Below, piece after piece: positions 23,886-31,130 of a DNA stretch of 33,858 nt; position 1 is the first letter of the stretch, and the number at the start of each line of letters is the position of its first letter. Source of the DNA: a candidate division Zixibacteria bacterium SM23_73_3 (GTDB lineage Bacteria > Zixibacteria > MSB-5A5 > SM1-73). Made by a program: the position numbers and the translations under genes. Location: the NCBI GenBank assembly GCA_001304155.1, contig LJUX01000009.1, positions 1-33,858 on the forward strand. Reading direction: 5' to 3'. The notes beneath the pieces were generated by a model. It did not search any database and was not told the origin of the DNA. It worked only from the letters and a program-made list of their open reading frames with translations.

Positions 23886-24107
23886 TCAATATGGTGAATG
23901 TTCATGTAAAAAAAATTTCTCAGAGGTCGACCCATAAATTTGAAGACTGCACTCAATCTGTTGGTTGTCAGTCTTTTTGACCAGCTGTCTGATGATTTGC
24001 CAAACCTCTCTGTCGGTGAAAAACTCCCACAGAAAGCAAGAATTACAAAAAAACAAGGGATTTTCGTTCTTTAACGATTCAGATTCTTGTGGTCTAAACT
24101 TTCCTGT
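23886..24107 (-). CDS. Possible small ORF without a clear start
   Basis: A 73-codon open frame lies between the symporter gene and gldA on their strand. Its translation includes FFTDREVWQIIRQLVKKTD and then NQQIECSLQIYGS, which looks protein-like. There is no ATG; the only plausible start is a TTG about 18 codons in. It may be a gene remnant, or a small gene with an unusual start. I do not recognise it. Confidence 0.2.
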   Translation of the reverse strand, partial: TGKFRPQESESLKNENPLFFCNSCFLWEFFTDREVWQIIRQLVKKTDNQQIECSLQIYGSTSEKFFLHEHSPY

Positions 24108-24119
24108 TTATCTGGTTTC

Positions 24120-25508
24120 TCACTGCTTATATGGAGAGGAGGAACGGAAGGATATCCTTGATCTTAAAGGTTCTTGGGGGCGTGAGAAATAATCGTTGAT
24201 CATCTTGACCGCTAGTCCGCTCAAGCCCAGGATGCCCACCAGGTTGGGGAAAGCCATAAAGCCGTTCATTATGTCCGTGAGAAGCCAGACCAAGTCGATT
24301 TTCACCATTGCCCCGACTGGAATCAGCAAACAGAAGACCCATCTGTAGGGCATCACCGCTTTGCGTCCCAGAATATACTCCGTACATCTGTCCCCATAGT
24401 AGGACCATGTGATCATGGTGGAGAAGGCAAAGAAGACCAGTCCGAAGGTGACGACCCATTTTCCAAAATAGGGAAGTCCCAGCTCAAAGGCGAGGGCGCT
24501 GAGCGGGGAGGAGGTCAGACCGCTTGTCCAGGCCCCGGTAGTTACGATCACTAAAGCGGTCATGGTACATATGACGATGGTGTCGACGAAAGGACCTACC
24601 ATGGCTACCAGTCCTTCCCGCACCGGTTCCTTGGTCTTGGCCGCGGAGTGGGCGATCGAAGCAGATCCCAGACCTGCCTCGTTTGAAAACAGACCGCGGG
24701 CGACGCCAAATCTTATGGTTTGAGCTACCGTGGCTCCCAGGAAACCTCCTGCGGCGGAGGTGGGACTGAAGGCGTGCTTGAAGATCAAGGCAAGAGCTTG
24801 GGGAATATCATATAGGTTGAGAAACAGGATGATCAGGCAGGATCCCACGTAGACTATGCACATGAAAGGAACAATTCGGGAAGCGACTCTTCCGATCCGT
24901 TTTATGCCTCCGATGATCACCATTCCTACCAGAATTGCCACTACCAATCCAGTTGCTAAGGATGGAATTCCCAGATGCTCCTCCAAAGGTTTGGCTACTG
25001 AATTTGACTGAACCATGTCTCCGATTCCGAAGGAGGCTATGGCAGCAAAGAAGGCAAAAAGCCACCCTAAGAATCTCAGCTTTATTCCCCTCTTTAGATA
25101 ATACATGGGTCCGCCTGAGGCGGTGCCATCTGGATGGATCACTCGAAAGTGCAGGCCTAACGAAGCGGAGGCAAATTTGTTAACCATTCCCAAAGCGCCG
25201 GTGATCCACATCCAGAATACCGCACCCGGCCCCCCGGTGGCGATGGCGGTAGCAACGCCTGCGATATTTCCAGTGCCGATGGTGGCGGAAAGTGCAGCGG
25301 ATAGCGCCTGAAAGTGGGTGATCTCACCTTCGTCCTTGGGATCTTCATATCTTCCACTGATCAGATCCAGGGCATGTTTGAATTTTCTTACCTGCAGGAA
25401 TCTATATCTTACGGTAAGAAATATACCCACGAACAGAAGAAAAATGATCAGGGGAGGACCCCAAACGTAGCCATCAACTTTATCCAGAAAGGCGATTAGC
25501 TCATCCAT
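24120..25508 (-). CDS. Alanine/glycine:cation symporter (AGCS family)
   Basis: A 462-residue polytopic inner-membrane transporter that imports alanine or glycine with Na+ or H+. It carries the AGCS signature region GTGNIAGVATAIATGGPGAV followed by FWMWITGALG (near residues 77-106), as well as GGPMYYL and RGLFSNEAGLGSA. About ten to eleven hydrophobic segments span the protein, and the length is normal. The C-terminal tail is short and basic. The ATG at 25508 lies just after a weak promoter-like pair (TTGACA at 25549-25544 and TAACTC at 25526-25521), which would leave almost no leader. No amino-acid metabolism gene accompanies it. Confidence 0.94.
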   Translation of the reverse strand: MDELIAFLDKVDGYVWGPPLIIFLLFVGIFLTVRYRFLQVRKFKHALDLISGRYEDPKDEGEITHFQALSAALSATIGTGNIAGVATAIATGGPGAVFWMWITGALGMVNKFASASLGLHFRVIHPDGTASGGPMYYLKRGIKLRFLGWLFAFFAAIASFGIGDMVQSNSVAKPLEEHLGIPSLATGLVVAILVGMVIIGGIKRIGRVASRIVPFMCIVYVGSCLIILFLNLYDIPQALALIFKHAFSPTSAAGGFLGATVAQTIRFGVARGLFSNEAGLGSASIAHSAAKTKEPVREGLVAMVGPFVDTIVICTMTALVIVTTGAWTSGLTSSPLSALAFELGLPYFGKWVVTFGLVFFAFSTMITWSYYGDRCTEYILGRKAVMPYRWVFCLLIPVGAMVKIDLVWLLTDIMNGFMAFPNLVGILGLSGLAVKMINDYFSRPQEPLRSRISFRSSSPYKQ

Positions 25509-25589
25509 AGCACTTGGGGAGAGTTAAACAAAAACGCAGGAATTGTCAAGGAGAAAAAAGGGGGTCTCTTTGGTTTTGGGTTAGGAGTA

Positions 25590-25630
25590 AATAAAACGTC
25601 CCGGGAGGATAACCATAACCCCTCGGGACG
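25590..25630 (-). terminator. Intrinsic terminator of the WxxGHW lipoprotein gene
   Basis: On the minus strand cgtcccgagg pairs with cctcccgggacg (one bulge) and is followed by TTTTATTT. It begins 31 bases after the lipoprotein stop codon. It also separates this gene from the symporter downstream. Confidence 0.75.
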
Positions 25631-25661
25631 CAAAGACCGTTATGATTTTCTTCAATCACAA

Positions 25662-25955
25662 CTACGGGCGCCAGTGTCCTTTTTTCCACACCCAGCCGCG
25701 CGGTGTTTTCTTCCAGTGTCCGGGAACCCAGTTGCCTTTATGCTTCTTTTCCCAATGACCGGGAATCCATACGTATTGTCCATGCGACCATTTCCAGTGC
25801 CCTCCCACCCAAACTGCTTTTGAACCCGGATGAGGAGGTTTGATCTCCTCTTTAAGCGGTGGCGGTGGCTTGGGAACATACACGGTGGCGGCGCAACTGA
25901 ATAGGAAGGCTACTAAAATAGTGATAATCAAAAGCGCCAAAAGGAATTTTTTCAC
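25662..25955 (-). CDS. Small lipoprotein with WxxGHW repeats (YXWGXW family)
   Basis: A 97-residue predicted lipoprotein. The signal segment (4-20) ends in the lipobox LFSC, with C21 lipidated. A proline-rich linker (VPKPPPPLKEEIKPPHPG) follows. The mature domain has four W-x-x-G-H-W repeats: WVGGHW, WIPGHW, WVPGHW and WKKGHW. Each repeat spans about 13 residues. This matches the YXWGXW/BcpO-related repeat family of small envelope lipoproteins, whose role is unknown. The gene stands alone with its own terminator. Confidence 0.88.
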   Translation of the reverse strand: MKKFLLALLIITILVAFLFSCAATVYVPKPPPPLKEEIKPPHPGSKAVWVGGHWKWSHGQYVWIPGHWEKKHKGNWVPGHWKKTPRGWVWKKGHWRP

Positions 25956-26037
25956 GTCCCCCTCCCTTTTTGTTTTGAGCCTTAGGTATGACCTTTTTGC
26001 TTATTTTCGACTACAAAACATCCTTACTTTAGGCTAC

Positions 26038-26145
26038 TAATACAAACGCACTAATTCCTTTTACTTTGTCATCGCGAGGAGTCCCGCAAGGTGCGGGACT
26101 TTGGCTTCGCCTCGCAATGATATTCCAATTATTACGTTTGTATTA
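26038..26145. repeat. Inverted-repeat element, family C
   Basis: A 108-base element with perfect 11-bp terminal inverted repeats (taatacaaacg at 26038-26048 and cgtttgtatta at 26135-26145). Inside lie a second pair (gcgagg / cctcgc) and a GC-rich hairpin (agtcccgca / tgcgggact). It lies between the WxxGHW lipoprotein and the M3 peptidase gene and has the structure of a small non-autonomous mobile element. Confidence 0.7.
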
Positions 26146-26186
26146 AGTAATCCTTTTTTTATGTCCAGAAAAGAAGTTGAGATGAA

Positions 26187-28067
26187 TCACTCCAGTAAGA
26201 GCTTCTCGAACTGTTCGACCAAATCTGCAAAAAGCTCGACAGTTGCATTCACCGGCTCAGGGTAAGTCATATCTACGCCAGCCTTCTTCAAAAGCTCGAT
26301 GGGATAGTCAGAATCACCGGCCTGCAACATCTCATTGTATCGAGTCAAGGCTTCCTTGTCCCCGGCCAAAATCTTCTGCGAAAAGGCGGATGCGGCAGCA
26401 AGGCTGGTGGCATATTGATACACATAGAAATTTCTATAAAAATGTGAAATTCTCAGGCAGGAGAGATCATCCAGCGAATCGACCACCAGATCAGGGCCGT
26501 TATATTTCTGGTATATGTTTCGATATATCTGTCTCAAGGATGAGGCAGAAAGGGCTTCGCCAGCTTCTGCTCTGGCATGCGCGTCCCGTTCAAACTCAGA
26601 GAACATCACCTGGGTATAGAACGTGCCCTGTATCATCTCTATATAGTAGTTGAGCAGATAGAGCTTCTCAGCCTTGTTCTTGGCGTGCTTGAGCAAATAA
26701 TCCATAAGAAGCATCTCATTGGTTACCGAGGCTACCTCAGCCACGAATATGGAGGCGCCGGAATAGACATAAGGTTGTACCCCATGACGCATGAACCTGT
26801 GCATGTTGTGTCCCATCTCATGCGCCACGGTAAAGATGTTGTCGAGCATGTTATTGTAATTTAAGAGCATGTATGGATGAGTGCCATAGGCTCCCCACGA
26901 ATAAGCGCCACTGCCTTTGCCTTCGGTTTCGTACACATCCACCCAGCCGGAATTAAAGCCAGCCTGCATGTCTCTCACATACTGCTTACCCAACGGCTTG
27001 GTCGCCTTCAGGATAATGGCCACAGCCGAGTCGTAAGGGATTTCCATCCGTGCTTCCGGTACAAGAGGGACCCAGAGATCGTACTTGTGCAGCTCATCCA
27101 AGTCCAGGTACTTTTTCCTCAGGCTGTTATATCGATGTATTGGCTCCAGGTTGTTACTCACGGTCTCGATCAAGTTATTGAAAACTTCCTGTGGGATGTT
27201 GTTCGCATGAAGTGCTTGCTCCAGAGTAGAGTTATATTTTCTGGCCCTGGCGTAGAACATGTCTTTCTTTATGCTCCCGGCAAGGGTGGATCCCAGAGTG
27301 TTTATGTAACCCAGCCAAGCCTGGTTGTAAGTATCCATGGCATCCTTTCTCACCCTGCGATCGCTCGATTCTAAGAACCGCGAATATCGTTGCTTAGTTA
27401 GCTGTACTTCGTCTCCCCTCTCGTCTCTGATGGAGCCAAACTTGACGTCAGCATCGTCAATCATGGTGAATACAGTCCGGGGAACACGAGCGATGGTTCC
27501 TGCCTGCGCCAGCAGTTCCTCCTCCTCGACCGAAAGTGTATGCTCCCTGTTCCGCAGGATGTTGTCTATGTAGTGTCTGTATAGCCCAAGCCCTTTTTCC
27601 CCCTTCACAAGCTCATCCAGCTTTTCCTGCCGAATGCCCAGGATCTCGGGGTCGATAAAGGAAAAGGCTGCTCGGACTTCGGACAACATGGACCCCGACC
27701 GGTCGGACATCTCCTGGTACTTGGAAACGCGGGTATCTTCATCCAGCTTCATGTAGGCGTAGACATACATGGGGTCGAAGATCATCCATATGCTGTCCTG
27801 CATAACCAGGCAATCCAGAATCACCTTTCCGGACTCAACCAAGTGTCCCTTGAACTTATCCATCTCAGGCAGAAGAGCTTTGACTCTCGCGAAGTCCTCT
27901 TCCCACAATTCATCTGTTGGATAGATGTCCTCCAGCCTCCACTTGTATTTATCAGGTATCTCCGAACGTTGAGGGATTTTTTTGACCTGTGATTGACCAG
28001 ATGCAGAGCCAAAGACAAAAATAACCAAGACCGATGCCCACAAGAGAGCCTTACATGCCTTGTTCAT
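26187..28067 (-). CDS. pepF: Exported oligoendopeptidase F (M3 metallopeptidase)
   Basis: A 626-residue zinc peptidase of the M3B/oligoendopeptidase F family, which cleaves short peptides. The zinc-binding motif is HEMGH with H416, E417 and H420; the third ligand is E444 in FVAEVASVTNE. The family domains (N-terminal helical part near 60-180 and catalytic part from about 220) are full length. Unlike most PepF proteins, this one starts with a clear signal peptide (MNKACKALLWASVLVIFVFG, cleavage near ASG), so it probably acts in the periplasm or outside the cell. The ATG follows a strong AAGGAGGAAA ribosome-binding site. A promoter lies at 28113-28141. Confidence 0.92.
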   Translation of the reverse strand: MNKACKALLWASVLVIFVFGSASGQSQVKKIPQRSEIPDKYKWRLEDIYPTDELWEEDFARVKALLPEMDKFKGHLVESGKVILDCLVMQDSIWMIFDPMYVYAYMKLDEDTRVSKYQEMSDRSGSMLSEVRAAFSFIDPEILGIRQEKLDELVKGEKGLGLYRHYIDNILRNREHTLSVEEEELLAQAGTIARVPRTVFTMIDDADVKFGSIRDERGDEVQLTKQRYSRFLESSDRRVRKDAMDTYNQAWLGYINTLGSTLAGSIKKDMFYARARKYNSTLEQALHANNIPQEVFNNLIETVSNNLEPIHRYNSLRKKYLDLDELHKYDLWVPLVPEARMEIPYDSAVAIILKATKPLGKQYVRDMQAGFNSGWVDVYETEGKGSGAYSWGAYGTHPYMLLNYNNMLDNIFTVAHEMGHNMHRFMRHGVQPYVYSGASIFVAEVASVTNEMLLMDYLLKHAKNKAEKLYLLNYYIEMIQGTFYTQVMFSEFERDAHARAEAGEALSASSLRQIYRNIYQKYNGPDLVVDSLDDLSCLRISHFYRNFYVYQYATSLAAASAFSQKILAGDKEALTRYNEMLQAGDSDYPIELLKKAGVDMTYPEPVNATVELFADLVEQFEKLLLE

Positions 28068-28112
28068 ACTTTCCTCCTTGAGTTAAGGTGACAGTTCAAA
28101 ACCAAGAGTTCT

Positions 28113-28141
28113 ATTATATACACATTCGACCCGCAGAGCAA
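28113..28141 (-). promoter_or_regulatory. Promoter of the M3 peptidase gene
   Basis: On the minus strand a perfect TATAAT (28118-28113) lies 17 bases from a weak -35 box, TTGCTC (28141-28136). Transcription would start near 28106, about 40 bases before the ATG at 28067. Confidence 0.6.
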
Positions 28142-28208
28142 GGGAAATCTGCGATGCTTGTAGACAATACGAGCGCTCGACGGCCAAAGTTCCAAGACCT
28201 GACTTCTC

Positions 28209-28232
28209 AGAACCTAACCTAAGTTAGGTTCT
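28209..28232. repeat. Perfect 10-bp hairpin repeat
   Basis: agaacctaac and gttaggttct flank the 4-base loop ctaa. No T-run follows. It lies next to a longer inverted-repeat segment and is probably part of the same dispersed-repeat block. Confidence 0.5.
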
Positions 28233-28239
28233 AGACTAT

Positions 28240-28314
28240 GACCTCTCCCCCTATCCTCCTCTCCATGAAATGGAGAGGGGTTCACCCTGAAGGGGAACTG
28301 AAGGGGTTGAGGTC
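28240..28314. repeat. Inverted-repeat segment with gacctc ends
   Basis: The outer ends gacctctcccc and ggggttgaggtc are imperfect inverted repeats. A perfect inner hairpin, cctctcca / tggagagg, lies within. The wording is typical of dispersed palindromic elements in intergenic DNA. Confidence 0.5.
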
Positions 28315-28331
28315 TTGCTTAAACTTTATAC

Positions 28332-28360
28332 TTGCCAGGACTGTCGACAGCTCATAAATT
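28332..28360 (+). promoter_or_regulatory. Promoter of the alcohol dehydrogenase gene with palindromic spacer
   Basis: TTGCCA at 28332-28337 and TAAATT at 28355-28360 are separated by 17 bases. The spacer contains a perfect palindrome, ctgtcgacag (28341-28350), placed where a repressor would block RNA polymerase. The transcript would begin about 50 bases before the ATG at 28417. Confidence 0.5.
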
Positions 28361-28416
28361 GTCAAGCAAGAGTGAAATCACAGAACAGATGGACCAAAAG
28401 AAGATGAGGGTAGAAA

Positions 28417-29427
28417 ATGTTAGCCATGATCTTAAAAGAACCGGAGGTGATTGAGAAAAATCCTCTTCAAATAGTGGAGTTGGATAAACCAAAGTTCAAG
28501 CCTGATGAGATATTAGTTAAAATTAAAGTATGTGGAATATGCCATACTGACCTGCATACGGTGGAAGGGGAGCTTGAGCTTCCCAAAAAACCTTTGGTGC
28601 CCGGACATCAGGTGGTGGGGGTGGTAGAAGAAACAGGTGACAAAGTTACCCGTTTCAACAAAGGCGATCGTGTGGGGATGGCTTGGCTTTACTCCACCTG
28701 CGGAAAATGCAAGTACTGTCTGGAGAGAAAAGAGAATCTATGTGAAAATGTAAAGTTCACCGGCTATCACGTAGATGGAGGATATGCTCAATATACAGTA
28801 GTATCTCAGGATTTTGCCTATCCCATTCCGGAGGGATTTTCTGATCAACAGGCAGCACCCTTGCTCTGTGCAGGCATCATCGGCTATCGGGCTTTGAGAC
28901 TGAGCGAAATAAAACCAAAAGGAAGATTAGGGTTATATGGATTTGGCGCCTCCGCTCATGTAGCCATTCAGGTGGCGATCCATTGGGGATGCGAGGTGTT
29001 TGTCTTCACCCGAAGCAAAGAACACCGGAAGCTTGCAGAAAAGTTAGGGGCAGTCTGGACCGGACAGGCAAAAGATAAAGCACCCAAAAAATTAGATTCT
29101 GCCATAATCTTTGCACCGGCAGGAGAGTTAGTGCTGGATGCCTTAAACGCTCTGGACAAGGGAGGAACCCTGGCTTTAGCAGGAATCTACATGACCCCGA
29201 TTCCCCAGATGGACTATGTGAAGTATCTTTACTATGAGAGAACAACTCGAAGCGTAGCTAATAGCACCAGAAAAGATGGAAAGGAGCTTCTGGAGCTTGC
29301 TGCCGAAATTCCAATACGCACGAAGACTACCAGCTTTCCGCTGAAAGATGCAAACAAAGCTCTTCTGTTGCTCAAACAGAGTAAAATAGATGGTGCCGGA
29401 GTTCTGGAAATTCCGGAAAAGAGCTAA
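28417..29427 (+). CDS. Zinc-dependent alcohol dehydrogenase
   Basis: A 336-residue medium-chain dehydrogenase that would oxidise alcohols or reduce aldehydes with NAD(P). Catalytic zinc ligands are C42 (GICHTDLH), H64 (VPGHQVVG) and C151 (LLCAGIIGY). The structural zinc is held by C95, C98, C101 and C109. The dinucleotide-binding motif is GLYGFGASAHVAIQ (172-185), slightly altered from GxGxxG. The stretch LSEIKPKGRLGLYGFGASAH is characteristic of the AdhP-like 'zinc-binding alcohol dehydrogenase' group. The ATG at 28417 follows GAGGG. The pentapeptide-repeat gene starts 35 bases after the stop and may be co-transcribed. The substrate is not evident. Confidence 0.92.
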   Translation: MLAMILKEPEVIEKNPLQIVELDKPKFKPDEILVKIKVCGICHTDLHTVEGELELPKKPLVPGHQVVGVVEETGDKVTRFNKGDRVGMAWLYSTCGKCKYCLERKENLCENVKFTGYHVDGGYAQYTVVSQDFAYPIPEGFSDQQAAPLLCAGIIGYRALRLSEIKPKGRLGLYGFGASAHVAIQVAIHWGCEVFVFTRSKEHRKLAEKLGAVWTGQAKDKAPKKLDSAIIFAPAGELVLDALNALDKGGTLALAGIYMTPIPQMDYVKYLYYERTTRSVANSTRKDGKELLELAAEIPIRTKTTSFPLKDANKALLLLKQSKIDGAGVLEIPEKS

Positions 29428-29462
29428 CTTCCTAAGAGAAAGATATAAATGAGGGAAAGCAT

Positions 29463-30962
29463 ATGGTTACACCAGAAAAGACTTGTCAAGTGCCAATGCG
29501 TGCTAACAAAGGATGTGGACGGCAACTTCATGACGGCAGGCATTGCATCTTTCACTCCGAACGGGCGGATAAAGACAAGATTCTCTTTCAGCAAGAATTA
29601 AATAAGCTGGCTGGACAATGCAGAGGCCATCTTTTGGATTTAAATGGATTTATCTTCCCGGATGGAGTTACCATTGACGCTATCGGGCCAGCAAAGATTC
29701 ATTTCTACAACTCGATTTTCCAAGGCAAGTTCGTGTTTACCCATCCGAAGATTGATTCAGATCTGATTTTCGGAAACGCGGTCTTCAAGCAAGGCGCAGA
29801 ATTCGAACACCGTATCTTCAAACACTATATCTTCGGTGGTAAGGTCCATTTCGCTGGCGCCGAATTCTTGGGCGAAGCTTGGTTCAGAGGAGCTGTCTTC
29901 AAAGCAGATACATTTCTTAATGCTAAGTTCAAAAAGCAAGCTGTTTTTAGCGCCGCTACATTTGAAAAAGAAGTGAACTTTAGCGAGGCTAAGTTCGAAA
30001 AGCCAGCTGGCTTTTTCGAAGTCAAGTTCACGTCCGAATCCAGATGTAGGTTCGAACGAACAACATTCGGAGCCTCGGCCGATTTCCGGTCTTGCCGCTT
30101 TGAAGGCGAGACCTTTTTTTGCGATTCTTTTTCTCAAGGCAAAACAAATGAAAAGATAGATTTATCAGGCTCACAGATTAGCGGCTCGTTCAAGATAAGC
30201 GAAGAAAAGAACCCTAAAACGATCATTAGGAGAGAAATAGATTTCAGAAACGTCAAATTCCTTGACCCGCGGACAGTAAAATTTGAGAAAATTAACTTAG
30301 GCAAGTTTCGGTTTTCAGGCACCGATGTGCGACTGATTGAATTTGTTGATGTGGAATGGGATCGTAAGAAAAGAAGAAACAGAATTCGCGACGAAGTGGC
30401 CCCTGATCCGTTAACCCAAAAGTTTGAATATGACTTGATCGCTCAAGTATACAGAAGATTGAGAGCAAATTATGAGGAAAGTCGCAATTATCCTGAGGCC
30501 GGCGATTTCTATATTGGCGAAATGGAGATGAGGAGAAGAATCGAAAAATCATTTTTTAATAAAAAAGCGTTGACTCTATACAGATGGCTGAGCAATTACG
30601 GTGAAAGTTGGATTTGTCCAATAGTTTGGTCTATTGTCACTATCTTCGCTTTTACATTTGGATACCTTTTTGCCGGATTATCTCCCATAACTTTGAATCT
30701 TGATGAATCCCCTAGAAATTTCATCCGTTATGCACCAGATTTAAGTTCGTGGGAGAGTCTCATCTCAACGGCGCCAAAAATCAGTGACTTAGGAAGGTCT
30801 TTCCTTCACTCGTGCTCAGTGTTCCTACGTTTTGCCATCCGAACGCCGAGATACGTTGTTGTTAATGAGGGAGGATATATATTGAGTGTTATTGAATCCG
30901 TTCTTGGCCCCGTTTTGATTGCTTTATTGTTTCTTGCTCTGCGAAGGAGGTTTAAGCGTTGA
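29463..30962 (+). CDS. Pentapeptide-repeat membrane protein with channel-like C-terminus
   Basis: A 499-residue protein. The N-terminus has C8, C18, C28 and H31 (HCIFHSE), a probable small zinc-binding motif often found at the head of such proteins. Residues 60-290 are pentapeptide-like repeats with Phe every fifth residue (for example GAEFLGEAWFRGAVF), expected to form a right-handed beta-helix. Residues 322-360 carry the conserved linker YEESRNYPEAGDFYIGEMEM. Two membrane helices follow (about 383-405 and 473-492), and the protein ends in a basic tail. The final helix (VIESVLGPVLIALLFLALRRRF) resembles the second helix of ion-channel-2 domains that occur in related proteins. However, no TxGYG-type selectivity filter lies between the helices. 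The function is unknown. Confidence 0.78.
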   Translation: MVTPEKTCQVPMRANKGCGRQLHDGRHCIFHSERADKDKILFQQELNKLAGQCRGHLLDLNGFIFPDGVTIDAIGPAKIHFYNSIFQGKFVFTHPKIDSDLIFGNAVFKQGAEFEHRIFKHYIFGGKVHFAGAEFLGEAWFRGAVFKADTFLNAKFKKQAVFSAATFEKEVNFSEAKFEKPAGFFEVKFTSESRCRFERTTFGASADFRSCRFEGETFFCDSFSQGKTNEKIDLSGSQISGSFKISEEKNPKTIIRREIDFRNVKFLDPRTVKFEKINLGKFRFSGTDVRLIEFVDVEWDRKKRRNRIRDEVAPDPLTQKFEYDLIAQVYRRLRANYEESRNYPEAGDFYIGEMEMRRRIEKSFFNKKALTLYRWLSNYGESWICPIVWSIVTIFAFTFGYLFAGLSPITLNLDESPRNFIRYAPDLSSWESLISTAPKISDLGRSFLHSCSVFLRFAIRTPRYVVVNEGGYILSVIESVLGPVLIALLFLALRRRFKR

Positions 30963-31001
30963 TGTGTTTGCTAGGCAAAGTTGAGAAGATAGTTATCTAA
31001 A

Positions 31002-31079
31002 CATGTAGTTGCTCGATTTATCGAGCCAATAGATGAACATTTACAAATCTCTGTGCCCAAAGAATTGGACAACTACATG
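31002..31079. repeat. Inverted-repeat element, family A (best copy)
   Basis: A 78-base element with perfect 10-bp terminal inverted repeats (catgtagttg and caactacatg). The similarity extends to about 14 of 19 bases. The left end includes the hairpin gctcgat / atcgagc. It is the clearest of three related copies in the window (also 8364-8525 and 19442-19463), each in an intergenic gap. Confidence 0.65.
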
Positions 31080-31130
31080 CGCAATAGGTCTATGGGGCGA
31101 GGCAAAAACTCCAAATGAAAAAGGCATATC

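Larger units (their letters stand above)
28068..28416. other. Divergent intergenic region with two promoters and palindromes
   Basis: These 349 bases separate the M3 peptidase (minus) from the alcohol dehydrogenase (plus). They hold one promoter for each gene and two palindromic repeats (28209-28232 and 28240-28314). No coding region is supported. Confidence 0.7.

Noticed and set aside
26877-27374. A 165-codon open frame on the plus strand
   Set aside because: It is antisense to the M3 peptidase, which has intact catalytic motifs in this stretch.
29760-30140. Minus-strand open frames with regular repeats
   Set aside because: They mirror the pentapeptide repeat periodicity of the plus-strand gene and are not independent genes.
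8176-31130. A CRISPR array among the many palindromic repeats
   Set aside because: The repeats are spaced thousands of bases apart, there are no regular spacers, and no cas gene is present.
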